In this document: one piece after another, positions 10,308 to 20,213 of the stretch | Position numbering within the stretch: the first letter of the stretch is position 1 | Layout: every line of letters begins with the position of its first letter | Source of the DNA: Chrysophaeum taylorii | Lineage: Eukaryota > Sar > Pelagophyceae > Pelagomonadales > Pelagomonadaceae | Direction: 5' to 3' | Length of the DNA stretch: 64,000 bases | Assembly: GCA_029834535.1 (NCBI GenBank) | Contig: JAQMWT010000028.1 | Span: 248,001 to 312,000, forward strand | Translations under genes and position numbers: made by a program | Notes under the pieces: generated by a model | Database searches by the model: none | What the model saw: only the letters and a program-made list of their open reading frames with translations | What the model was told of the DNA's origin: nothing

Positions 10308-13300
10308 TCAAACGCCGTCGCTTTCATCGATGATGTCAAGCTCGACGATGTCAAACTCAATGGTTTCGTCAACTTTGACTTCGAGCGTGTTTTCAAACTC
10401 AACCGATGCGGGATGTTGAAAAAGGATCGCGCCATTATTCTCGTCGGACAGGCGCAGGGGGTGGCGGAGGCTAGAGTGGACCGTTCTTGGCCGGGAATGT
10501 TGGCGGGCGAGCCATGTACGCATGCGTCTTTGGAGCATAATTGCGAGTTTGCGCTTTTTTGCGGCGTCTCTGAAGCGTTTTAAACTCGGTTGGGCGTCAA
10601 CGAGTTTTGTGATGAAATTGCGGAACTGCGATCGCACGTGCGGGCCACACTGCGTCATGAAGAAGAGGACTGAACTGCGGTGAATACTTTCAACGACGTG
10701 CGAATCCTGGTAACCACCAACATCGTGCATGAGGTAGGTGTAGCGCTCGATGATGCTTATGGCCTCGCTGAGGACGGCCCGGCGCTTGTCCGTGCTGTGC
10801 ATGAGAAGGTCGATCAGGATCGGGAAGCTGGTGTCGAGATGTCGATAGAAGGTAGCCTCGGGCAAGTTCGAGTAGTTGCTGGTAAGCGCGCTGTCGCTGA
10901 CATAAGGTCCGAGGACGACCTCGAGTTTCACAATGCGCCCGATCTCGTTACGCGCTTGACGCAAGAAGCATTCGCTCGAGAAGAACGATAGGAGAGACTC
11001 GCCTCGGAACGTTTTGAACAGCTCTAAATTGCGGAGGGACTTAGTCGAGATGGAGGGAGTGGAGTCATTCGTGGTGACGCTTGAATCACATTGCGCGTTC
11101 GTGTCGCCATCAGGGAGCTTGCTTTCGGCGCCAGCCAGTGATGCTAATGTTGGAGTCACTGAGACGCGGGTCGAAGAAGAGGCGGAGTCCCGAACTGTCG
11201 ACCCGAAGGAATCCAAAATGACGTTAAACAGGCTCCGTGCCTGTACACACATGTCACGTGGGGTAACAGATCCTTTAAATGCGAAACTGCAGGACCCTCG
11301 CATAGAACTGCCGAGGTCACGAGCCGAGCGAATGATGATTTTCTGGGCGGTGAGGCGATCGGCGACGCGACAGGCATCGTGCACAGTCTCGACGATGGCG
11401 TAAACTAGATATATAAATTGAGAAACGATAAAGAGGAAGATGAAGGTATTGCGCTCGCCGGGCTGAGATATGTCGGTGGTGGTCATCTCGAACGCTGTGA
11501 AGCACATGCCGAGGACTAGCGTCAGCATGGACACGAATACACCGAACTCTTCCAATCTGTTTTCCTGGTGAGAGATGAACGGACGGACACGGTTGTGCTC
11601 CATGGCGACGGCAAACAGCACGGTGAGGGCGGCGAGACTCTGGGAAAACGGACTCTTCCATAGCGCTTGGCTGATGAGAGTGAGAGCGGCCTGCTTAGAG
11701 AAGCGTACCGAGCTCCAGTATAGAGCGTCGGATCTGTAAGACTTGTAGAGAAAGCCGTACATCCGGAGGACATCGGGCTTGTGCAGCTCGTTGCGACGCA
11801 AAAGCATGGCCATGTGATACGTGCACACACCGCAGACGACAACAAGGTATGCGAAATAAATCGACGCCACCACCCGCATGGCGTTTGCCATCGGACTGTC
11901 GCACGAATCAGCAGGCGATTCAGCAAAGACCCGCTGTTTGTGCCCGACGAACCGGCGGCAAAAGAAGGCGCTAGAGCTGTACGACATGAGAACAGGCATC
12001 GATGTCACGACGAAAGAGAGGTGGGAACACAGCGCACTGCGCCAGGCGTTGAGCCCGCCGGATGTTACGACAGCGCTGTAGGCACATTGCATGACAAGAT
12101 GGACGATCGGCATTGCGAACATGAGGAAGAACGTGTGCACGTGCCCCCATTCGGGGTACGCGCATGTCGGCTCAAGAACGTCGACGTCAAAGAGCGCGAT
12201 GTGATAGAACACGATGATATACTGGAGTTGTTTTGGCCAATAAAGGCGGAAAGAGGTGAGAATGCCAATGTCCTGGAAGACGGTCAGGACGAGGTCAAGT
12301 GCTTTGTAGTTTTTGCGGATGAAGTCATTGATGAAGCTAAAGAGCGCGAACAGCACCGCGTAGCAAAAAATTGTGAATAAAAGATGGTTGACGCGCGCCG
12401 GACACCTGGGTGCAAAAGTGGCGACCGCAAAGCGACTGTTGCCGGGTTCCTCGCAGAGCGGTTCCTCGTAGTCGTGGCCAAAGTCGCACCAGCCATTCGG
12501 TCGACCGAGGCTCATAAGTTCTCCCGACGCGCTCAGGCAGCTGTCATTGTGCGCCTCAGCGTAGCCCTTGGCACAGGCCGTCGGTCGCGTGCCGCCCACG
12601 CAGAGAAACGCGTGACGGCAACGATACGCGCGAAGCTTTGTGGTCGCCGAGTTGCTGAGGTCGAGCCAGTAGGCATCTCGCGGATACGGGAGCGCAAGTC
12701 CGCCTTCGCACACCACCTTGTTCTTGAGGCTCGGTCGGTCGCAACTGCGGCACTCTGATAGTGGCCACGTCGGCGTGTAGTACCCCACGAGGCACCGGCA
12801 ATCTTTGGCGCTTGTGCTTCCCTCCCACCCGACCTCCGCGTTCTCTCCACAAAGCTTACACCGCTGCTGTCCCGTCAAGTCCTGGTACGACGACGCGGGA
12901 CACTTCATGCACGTGCTCGCGCCCTCATTCTGTTGGAATCGTCCCGGCGGACAGGCCCTGCATCGGCCGTCGTTGTCAAGATGTTCTCCTCGCGGACAGA
13001 CCACGTTATCTACCGGGGCTGTCGATGAACCGTCGCGGAAAGTGTATTGCTTCCCGTATAGTTCCCATTTGTCATTTTTCCACGTTGCAACATGGACCGC
13101 TGTGACGCCTGTGGTGTCATTTCCTATAAAGTTGAGGACGTCAAAAGTTACGGTCTCTGCCGGACGATTTCCGGCTTCATCGAATTTGATGAGGCCCGTG
13201 ATGCCTTCAAATGACACACCGTGCATCGCGGCGAGAAGCGCCTCGGCACTCGGCGTCGCGTTGCAGGCGGCAATGCCAATCGTTGCGATGGCGTCGAAGG

Positions 13301-14318
13301 CAAAGAAGATATGTGAAAATTCGAACGCTCGGTTAAAAAAACCGGCATCGAGCGTCCCAAACGGCTCTACTGCATCCAGCATCGAGGTGAAATCTTCAAC
13401 CTTCTGTCGCTTCAGCGCCGCTTGAAGACGCCTCACATTTTCCACTAACGAGTGGATCGACAGCACAAATCCACCACGAACAAGCTCAACAGTGTCGCTC
13501 GTCGCCCCGAGTAAAGCATCGTCGGTGAGGATGGTTTCCATAAACACAAAAGCGTGTTCATCGGTGATCGCGTTGTTTGCAACAAACCGCTCAGCGACGA
13601 ACGCGAGTTCGTCGTTCGGAAACACCATGAACACGATTCTATAATCGAAGAGTGTGTCGATGGCCAAATCGAGCGACGCCGAGTTTCCACGCTGATAGGA
13701 CGCCGACCCGCAGACGAACCAAATCATGGTGCAGGCGTCTATGAGCGAATCTCTGTATGTTGCCGCCCAGGGGTCGTCCACATTCAGCACACCCAATTTG
13801 TTCCAGCCGAGCATCTGGGCGAATCTCACCATGCGTGTTGCGGAGTCCTTATCGGATATTATCGTCCGCATAAGCCACGCATACTCATCAAGAGTGGGTG
13901 ACGTCGCCCCGTACGATATTTGCGGCCGCTTGTCGACCTCGCAGTTTATGGCCAGCATCTCCGTGGTGTCGTGTTCGTCGGCACCGACGATCACGTCGAG
14001 GTGCTTGTAGCTCTTCCGATACTCCCTCAGCGTGTCGGAGGAGCGCCGGAACGTGTTGAACAACGACACTTCAAGCTGCACGTCGCATGGCCCCAGCGAC
14101 CCGAATTCCTCGATGATTGACGCGTTTCGCTCGTTGAATTGCGTCGCAGCCACGGCAGCCGCCACGGCAACTTGTTTGAAAGCCCCACCCAAGAACTCGA
14201 CGGTCGCCCCGTAGCTGGTCGTATGTGCGAATGGCGCAAAGGCTCCGATGCGCACCACCGCGTTGTGGTTGTCGCCGCGCGCGCGAAAGACGAGCAAGGC
14301 GAGGACCACCCCGACCAT
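10308..14318 (-). CDS. Large membrane receptor: Venus-flytrap domain, Cys-rich stalk, polytopic membrane domain (paralogue 2)
   Basis: This 1,336-residue paralogue of the gene at 2199-6260 has the same strand and the same order of parts. It has a signal peptide (MVGVVLALLVFRARG). The ligand-binding fold spans about residues 20-430, the Cys-rich stalk about 440-625 and about nine hydrophobic segments lie at about 645-975. A long cytosolic part carries an IQ-like stretch near residue 1250 (IMLQRRMRTWLARQ). The stalk and membrane parts are nearly identical to paralogue 1 (for example QDLTGQQ.CKLCGENA and PRDAYWLD), whereas the cytosolic region diverges strongly. The tail here ends in a VELDIIDE-type acidic segment instead of a poly-Asp stretch. 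This pattern suggests a tandem duplication with a conserved sensing and membrane core and diverged output domains. The ATG at 14318 is verified. Confidence 0.8.
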   Translation of the reverse strand: MVGVVLALLVFRARGDNHNAVVRIGAFAPFAHTTSYGATVEFLGGAFKQVAVAAAVAATQFNERNASIIEEFGSLGPCDVQLEVSLFNTFRRSSDTLREYRKSYKHLDVIVGADEHDTTEMLAINCEVDKRPQISYGATSPTLDEYAWLMRTIISDKDSATRMVRFAQMLGWNKLGVLNVDDPWAATYRDSLIDACTMIWFVCGSASYQRGNSASLDLAIDTLFDYRIVFMVFPNDELAFVAERFVANNAITDEHAFVFMETILTDDALLGATSDTVELVRGGFVLSIHSLVENVRRLQAALKRQKVEDFTSMLDAVEPFGTLDAGFFNRAFEFSHIFFAFDAIATIGIAACNATPSAEALLAAMHGVSFEGITGLIKFDEAGNRPAETVTFDVLNFIGNDTTGVTAVHVATWKNDKWELYGKQYTFRDGSSTAPVDNVVCPRGEHLDNDGRCRACPPGRFQQNEGASTCMKCPASSYQDLTGQQRCKLCGENAEVGWEGSTSAKDCRCLVGYYTPTWPLSECRSCDRPSLKNKVVCEGGLALPYPRDAYWLDLSNSATTKLRAYRCRHAFLCVGGTRPTACAKGYAEAHNDSCLSASGELMSLGRPNGWCDFGHDYEEPLCEEPGNSRFAVATFAPRCPARVNHLLFTIFCYAVLFALFSFINDFIRKNYKALDLVLTVFQDIGILTSFRLYWPKQLQYIIVFYHIALFDVDVLEPTCAYPEWGHVHTFFLMFAMPIVHLVMQCAYSAVVTSGGLNAWRSALCSHLSFVVTSMPVLMSYSSSAFFCRRFVGHKQRVFAESPADSCDSPMANAMRVVASIYFAYLVVVCGVCTYHMAMLLRRNELHKPDVLRMYGFLYKSYRSDALYWSSVRFSKQAALTLISQALWKSPFSQSLAALTVLFAVAMEHNRVRPFISHQENRLEEFGVFVSMLTLVLGMCFTAFEMTTTDISQPGERNTFIFLFIVSQFIYLVYAIVETVHDACRVADRLTAQKIIIRSARDLGSSMRGSCSFAFKGSVTPRDMCVQARSLFNVILDSFGSTVRDSASSSTRVSVTPTLASLAGAESKLPDGDTNAQCDSSVTTNDSTPSISTKSLRNLELFKTFRGESLLSFFSSECFLRQARNEIGRIVKLEVVLGPYVSDSALTSNYSNLPEATFYRHLDTSFPILIDLLMHSTDKRRAVLSEAISIIERYTYLMHDVGGYQDSHVVESIHRSSVLFFMTQCGPHVRSQFRNFITKLVDAQPSLKRFRDAAKKRKLAIMLQRRMRTWLARQHSRPRTVHSSLRHPLRLSDENNGAILFQHPASVEFENTLEVKVDETIEFDIVELDIIDESDGV

Positions 14319-14395
14319 TTTTTGACACAGAGAGTTAATAATTCAGCCACGAACTGACGTCTATTTGGCCTTCGCCTTTTGATTACGTTACGGGC

Positions 14396-16003
14396 GGTCG
14401 ACACTAAAAATCACCCGACACTAAAAATTACCCGCTCTTTCGAAACTCAGCTTCCGCAGCTAGGAAGGCCACCAGAGCCAAGCCGAAGGTGGCGAAGCGC
14501 CCCAAGGCACGGAGGGAGCCTGGGCGGGCCCCTATGACAGCCCGGGAGAAGCGGCAGCAAGAAAACACGGCTCCGAAGCGAGTTTTCAAGAAGATAACGG
14601 CTGCGTTGGACGTGGAAAAGAAACGCCAGCAGCAGAAAGCCTTCGCGGAGGCCTTAGCGTATTGCGAGAAGGAAGGATTAGGGGCCAAGAAGTGAATGAC
14701 TGACCACCCAGAGTGGATTGAGCTCATCACCTGGAGACAGCTCGACGATTGACTGAAGGAGCGTGTTTGTTTGATGAAACAGCCGCGACGCACGCTCGCT
14801 CGGACCGGATGTCGCTCACGCCGAAGGAGGAGAAGGCGCCTGTGAAATGGACTGTTGAGAGCAACAAGGCCCGCGCCGCGCCAAGCTGCGAAGAGATTGG
14901 AGTCAAAGTGCGCCATATTTTACTCAATCGTCGACTTCAGAACCGGCCGCGGTCGACGCAAGAAAGTCCCGTTCAACAACGCCAATTACGAACTTGTGTG
15001 CGGCCATTCGCCCTCGGAAGAATTATTCATACGTTTCTTCGCCCGCAACTCGCACCGGATCAGCACGAAGATCGAACAAAATAATCTAGGCGAAGCGTTC
15101 CGCCGTGAACTGCGACGAGATGGTCGAGGAGTACTTTGCCGGCATCCACAGACTTCGCGCCGAGCTCAAGGCCGCGGGGATTATGGACGAGCACGGCGCC
15201 ATATCGAACCCCCCCCTTGTCCTGAACCTCGACGAGACGCCCCAGGTTCGTGGACTACGCCGACAACGAAGGGAACGCCAAGACCAAGTTTGGGGCCGGC
15301 AAGGGTGACGTCAGCTGGGCCGAGGCCTATGACTACCGCGAGTGCAACACTGTCATGATGTGCTGGGGCGTGTGCGGGCCGCGATGGACGCGGCTCTCTC
15401 GGCATGCTTCGAGGCGTGGCAGCGCTGCAAGGACGGCTGCGTCTGCGGCCTTGACAACGGCTCCGTGTGCGACGCCAGCAAACTCAAGTACTGCAAGATC
15501 TGCGGGGACCTCAAATGGAAGCGGTGCAGTAAGAAGGCGTGCAAAAAGGCGCTGGAGGATCTTGCATTTGCCGTGCCCGATGATGCTGATGCTGAAGATG
15601 AGGAGGAGGAGGAGGACAGCAACGCCGAATTCGAGCGCGAGATCGGTCACGATCGTCGCCGCCGTCGGCGACCCCAGCCACGAACCAACCAGCTACCTGA
15701 GTCTCGCCCAAAGCAGCTCGCAGGGTCCCCACCGACACTTCGGGAGCTACGGTCATGCTTATTTCGACACCTAGTGCCCCTAGTGAGCCATCCTCCCCTT
15801 CCTCATGACTGGTAATTTTTAGCGTCGGGTACTGCTAGACATTACCCCACACCATGCCACGATCACGCCAAACTGGGGTATGGCGTACCCCAGGTCCGAA
15901 AGGAGAGTGGTCGGGAGTACTCCTGAGTGTCTCACATCGCTCGTTGGTCGAGTTCTCGGTCCACGGTCCTTGCAACAAAACAGTAATTTTTAGTGTCGAC
16001 CCG
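14396..16003 (+). mobile_element. Dead DDE transposon with nested terminal inverted repeats
   Basis: Outer inverted repeats GGTCGACACTAAAAAT (14396-14411) and ATTTTTAGTGTCGACC (about 15987-16002) are exact complements. Inner repeats CCCGACACTAAAAATTACC (14414-14432) and GGTAATTTTTAGCGTCGGG (15811-15829) match at 18 of 19 bases. The interior carries a frameshifted DDE-type transposase (see pseudogene). On the left the two repeat units are adjacent; on the right they lie about 170 bp apart. No clear target-site duplication was seen. Confidence 0.7.
14443..15815 (+). pseudogene. Frameshifted DDE-superfamily transposase
   Basis: The coding signal moves between the three plus-strand frames. In order: a basic N-terminal segment ending ALAYCEKEGLGAKK (about 14460-14695); a segment with NNANYELVCGHSPSEEL and RISTKIEQNNLGEAFRR (about 14930-15105); NCDEMVEEYFAGIHRLRAEL with LVLNLDETPQ (15105-15250); then DYADNEGNAKTKFGAGKGD (about 15253-15310). 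The LNLDETPQ and GNAKTKFGAGKGD blocks resemble the catalytic core of eukaryotic DDE transposases (pogo/Tc1-like), where the Asp of NLDET is catalytic. A Cys-rich C-terminal part follows (KYCKICGDLKWKRCSKKACKK), perhaps a zinc-binding knuckle, and then an acidic tail. At least three frameshifts make the gene non-functional. Confidence 0.65.
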
Positions 16004-17480
16004 CCTGTACTGGTACAGTATCTGCCGTATTTCTGACGGTTTCTGACGCGACGTGCTGTGATGTGCAAGCGTGCTCTTGACACGGCGGCGCCCTACCGGC
16101 TCGCTTCTCCAGGGCTGTAAAGGACGACGGCGATCTGGACGACGTACTCGACGATGAGGAGGTTGAGCGGCTCCACGAATTGGTCGCATCCGACGACGCA
16201 GTAGACGACGGGCACGACGGGGGTGTCCAGCTCTGGCAGGTAGTTCGCAAGCTCTATCTCAAGAACATTTGGTTTGTTTGGCCCAAGCTACACAATTGCA
16301 AGCACGTTTCGGAAAGCATCATCCCTCACCGCACATACCTCTTGCACTTCTTCTTTCCTCTCTTCCAGGAGGTGCTCCCTTGCAGGATGGAGGAGTGGCG
16401 TAAGATCAACGCCTCGATCGAGGAGGGCATGACACATGGATACGCTCATGGAGCGGCCTGGGAGACGGGCGTCATCGTCGTCGCGGCCGGTCGTTAGTTT
16501 TGTCAAGATCCATGGGTTTTGTTTTACCTCCTGCTAGATCTCAGGCCATATCCTCCTTCGGGTGCCGGCCGGCCGTAGAGTCCGCTGGCGTTCTTGTTGA
16601 TGAGCTCGTCGATGGCCTGACGTTCCTCGGGCCCAAGGGCGTCCCAGCCTCGACTCAGAGAGCAGCCATGCGGTGCGGGGAGTGGCGACATGGAATCTGG
16701 TCACCCGGACTGATGGGTGGCGACGACGAGCGAGTTGGGTCGATGAGCAGCCATCTGACTTTCCCGAGAGCGAACTGCAGGTGCCTGCGCTCCTGTTGCT
16801 CAGCTGCGGCGTCGGCGAACTCCTGGCCCTGGTGGTCTTGGTCGACCTCCTCCCTGCTGACACAGCCCGCGCCAGCGTTCTGCTCGGGCGGTAGAAGAGC
16901 CCCGAGCCATCAGTGAATCGGACGAAGAACTCTCGTCAAGCAAATCGTGCTTCTCGCAGATGCTGTGTACGACGCCAAAGTCGACGCCGCGGACAGCGGC
17001 CAATGTGAAGGGGGGCCGTAGAAGTCGTCGTCGAGCGCCAACCAGCGCCCCCTCAGGGCCAAGCGCCAGATGCGCGCGCGAGATCGTTGACGTCGCGAAG
17101 TCGATGCCGACCAGCTCCGGTCCAGCAAGTGCGTCCTACACCTCAGCGGCCTCTTCGGCGGCGTCGATAACGTCGCTCGTATCCATTCGAAGCCTCCGAG
17201 AACCTCCCGCGGACCGCGACGGGGCCTGAAGCAAGGGACAACGGAACAGCCCACTAGCAGCGGGCGGCCGCGCAAGGAGGTGCTGTTGGCCGTCAGAAAC
17301 GCCGGCTACTAGTGAGCTGCTCTGAGCTGGGACAGTTCCAGCGGCTTTGACGAACAGCGTCTCTCGTCGTCCAAAGGACAGGTTCGCCCCCCGAGGTACA
17401 CTACACTGCCACCTCCAAGCAAAGACTTTTACTTGAGAGTGAGGGCACCTCGTCGCGGGAAGGATGAGACGATAGCGGCG
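16004..17480. other. Unresolved region with short coding-like fragments
   Basis: No complete gene is supported. Plus-strand 16100-16497 is open and acidic, then aromatic (LWQVVRKLYLKNIWFVWPK), with no family resemblance. On the minus strand, about 16543-16720 encodes LGPEERQAIDELINKNASG in an open frame ending at a stop, which reads like the last exon of a gene whose upstream exons (about 16900-17250) could not be connected. Either may be a gene relic or spliced gene. Confidence 0.25.
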
Positions 17481-18314
17481 ATGCTGTTGGTGTTGGTGGC
17501 GCCGGCCGTCGCGGTGTCGGTGAATGAGGTGAGCCGAAGAATCGCTCTCACGGGTGTGTGCGTGCCGTGCGCGGTCGGTGCCGAGACGCTCGAGGCGCTG
17601 CTCGGCGCGCGCGACGCGAAGGTGCTGACGAAGCCCATCCTCAACGTGCCGCCCGTTGATTTCGAGTTTCCCGCGTGGCTCCATGGCGAGTGGATCGTGC
17701 GATCGCGCTTCAAGGGCTATGAATTCTCATCGAAGATCCCGCGCGAGCGGCTGGTCGCAAATCGCGACATCCCGGGCTTCCAGAAGCTTTCGATCGCGGA
17801 GATCGCCGACGTCGGCGCCGACGTTGTGTTTGCGCGCCGCTATGCCGACGGCAAGGAAGACAAGGCCTTCAACTACAAGGCGACGATCGGGGCGCATCTG
17901 AGCGATCCCGACGTCGTGACGGACGTCGCGATCAACGGTCCGAATAGGGCCACGATCCAGCTCAAGCCCGGATCTCGGAACGGCGAACGCCTCGAGCTCT
18001 TTACCAACAGCCGACGCAGCCAGCGACTCAACCCGGAGACGTTCCTCTGCTCCGAGTCTCTGCGTCAGGTCACGCTTGGTGGCCCGACCTTATCCGAGCC
18101 CGGCGTCCCCAGGATAGTCATTGGGGAGTACCAGCACTTTTGGACATGGTTTTATCGGACCGACGGCGTGGTCGACGCTAATCTCATCACGGCCGCATAC
18201 ATTGAGCCCCAGGATCCGATGTTTTCTGAGGTTTTCGACGCCCCCGTCGTCGTCTACGCCCATGACCTCAGCTTCTCCAGACCCTCTCCTCCTTCTCTTC
18301 GAATGAATGAATGA
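17481..18314 (+). CDS. Conserved plastid/cyanobacterial-type protein (DUF6816-like)
   Basis: The protein has 277 residues from the ATG at 17481 (the open frame before it starts only at TTG). The N-terminus is hydrophobic and could be part of a plastid leader. The core begins PPVDFEFPAWLHGEWIVRSRFKGYEF, given here in parts: PAWLHGEW, then VRSRFKGYEF. It has a beta-rich pattern typical of a conserved family in cyanobacteria and plastids that I recall as DUF6816. Later segments are LRQVTLGGP and EYQHFWTWFYRTDGVVDANLITAAY (parts: YQHFWTWFYR and DANLITAAY). No enzymatic motif is visible and the role is unknown. The frame closes inside a GAAT tandem repeat, so the true C-terminus could differ if there is an intron or repeat-length change. 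Confidence 0.65.
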   Translation: MLLVLVAPAVAVSVNEVSRRIALTGVCVPCAVGAETLEALLGARDAKVLTKPILNVPPVDFEFPAWLHGEWIVRSRFKGYEFSSKIPRERLVANRDIPGFQKLSIAEIADVGADVVFARRYADGKEDKAFNYKATIGAHLSDPDVVTDVAINGPNRATIQLKPGSRNGERLELFTNSRRSQRLNPETFLCSESLRQVTLGGPTLSEPGVPRIVIGEYQHFWTWFYRTDGVVDANLITAAYIEPQDPMFSEVFDAPVVVYAHDLSFSRPSPPSLRMNE

Positions 18315-18362
18315 ATGAATGAATGAATGAATGAATGAATGAATGAATGAGAATGAATGAAA
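18300..18362 (+). repeat. (GAAT)n microsatellite at the 3' end of a gene
   Basis: About twelve ATGA/GAAT units run from 18301 to about 18350, with one imperfect unit after that. Because it is a 4-bp repeat, a length change of one unit shifts the reading frame of the upstream gene's last codons. Confidence 0.9.
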
Positions 18363-18771
18363 GGCGGTGATGTGCTTGACACGAGGCGGCGCGCAGACAG
18401 TGGGAGTGACGCATGTGTTGGACTCTAGAGAGACGGAGAAGCGCTTATGAATGAAATCGGCCGTTCGGTCAGAGCGAGGCGGTTTTCTCTCGATCGGGCT
18501 CTAGGTCGCCGCCGAGGCCGCAAGGAGAAGAAACAACAACAACAACCAACAACGTGACAAGCAGCAAATGGTGCCAGATGCGAATGAGAGGGCCCTGGCG
18601 GCGTCGGTCGGAGAAGGGTAGCACTCCGAGAGCGAGCGAGGTCAGCTCGCGCCAAGGCACCAAACGCGCGGAAGAGAGGTAACAACACTTGGCAGAACGG
18701 AAAACGGGCGATCGAGAGAGATGGAGGAAAAAGGAGATCGCACGAACGGTTCTAATGGAAAAGAAGAGGAA

Positions 18772-19698
18772 TTACGCATCATCGTCGTCGTCGTCTTCGT
18801 CGTCGTCGTCGAGATCGGGCCCGAGCTCGATGGCCTCGTCGTCGTCGTCGTCGTCGTCGTCCTCGGCGGCCTCGCCAGTGAACCAGAGGACGGCGTTCGG
18901 GATGATTTGGTTCCGGAGCGCAAAGGCAAGTTCGACGTCGTTGTCGATCTTGTCGCGAACGGCGTCGCCGTCGTCGCCTTCGCGGTCGTCGCGGTCGTCG
19001 CCGTCGTCGTCTTCGTCCGTCGGGAGCTTGATCGACTCGAAGAATCTGAAGAAAGAGGGCTGAGGTTCGAGTTTGGAGACGATACGTGTTTGGCCCGCGT
19101 GCTTGCCGCGGCGCGCCTTTTGGCGCTTTTTGATCTCGCGCTGGACGAGGCAGTCCTTCGGGTTCTTCCAGTCGACGCGGCACCCCTCGATTTTCTCGAG
19201 CTCTGGCTGGCCGTTGGCATCCATCAAGTTGGGGATCTTGTAGTTCTTCGTGAGCACAGTGTTGGTGAAGTGGTCGTTCTCCGCAAACTCGAACTCGAGC
19301 CGGAAGCCCGAGAAGTCGTCGGCGTCGACGCATCGCACGTCGACGAGACGCTTGAGCGCCGAGATGTCGGGCTCCTCGAGGTAGTGTTCGAACGCCTCGT
19401 GCCGCCCGAGTGCCGACAACCAAAAGTCAGGGACGCCCGAGATGGGGTCGGCTGACTCGACGGCGCCCGACGTCTCGACAGTCTGCTTGTCGGCGTCCGC
19501 CAGCGTCGGCTCCAGTTTACCGCTGACGATGCGCGATCGCTCCTCGTACACCGGAGCCAGCAAGGCGCGATATCGCTGCTCGAGCTCGCACCGCTCCTTG
19601 GCGTATGCCTCGAGCACTTTGTCGCGCTGTTCGTGCAGCGCCTTGAGCCCGAGCACCCGTTGTAACACCTCCTTGGGCAGCGGTGCGCCGGGCTCCGC

Positions 19699-19732
<34 letters not shown>

Positions 19733-19944
19733 GCCTCGTGCGGCGCGAGGTTGAAAGAAAACCCCTGCGGCGCCGGCAGGTTGCTCGGCGCGGCGGTCCC
19801 GAACGAGAACGCTGGCGGCTTAGGTGGCCCCATCGGCTCGGCAATTGCCGCGTCGGTCGAGATCTCAGAGACTGATCCAGCCGACGACTCCTGCGGCGCT
19901 GGCGGCGCCGGCAGTGGCGCCCCGTCCGTGCTCAGCTTAGACAT
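18772..19944 (-). CDS. Nucleosome assembly protein (NAP1/SET family histone chaperone)
   Basis: The protein has 390 residues from the ATG at 19944. An N-terminal Pro/Ser-rich part and a poly-Asp stretch precede the NAP domain. The domain shows a long dimerisation helix (KALHEQRDKVLEAYAKER), then the core signature with GVPDFWLSAL, LKRLVDVRCVDADDFSGFRLEFEF (parts: LKRLVDVRC, FRLEFEFAEN), FTNTVLTKNY and CRVDWKNPKDCL. The family then shows a segment beginning PSFFRFFESI. A long acidic tail rich in Asp closes the protein, as is typical of NAP1/SET chaperones that shuttle H2A-H2B or bind H3-H4 between cytosol and nucleus. Acidic runs are encoded by nearly pure GAC triplets and may vary in length between strains. 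The gene is converged on by the upstream plus-strand gene. Confidence 0.92.
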
Positions 19945-20213
19945 GTCTTCCGTCACCTACAGACACAATGACTACCGGAACAACGACCACGCGTGGCAAT
20001 CAATCAATCAAAATCAATCAATTAATTAATTCACGCGCGGTGGCGCACCGTCTCCTCCGCCATCGAGACGGCGACGCGGGGGCGCTCTGGAATGAAATGA
20101 AATGAAATGAATATCCCGTTCAACGGACACCGATCTGACATCATTACCCTCGATTGATTGTTTAAAGCATGGGGGGGTAGATGACATACATTCTTATTAT
20201 GCATGATCAGAGA

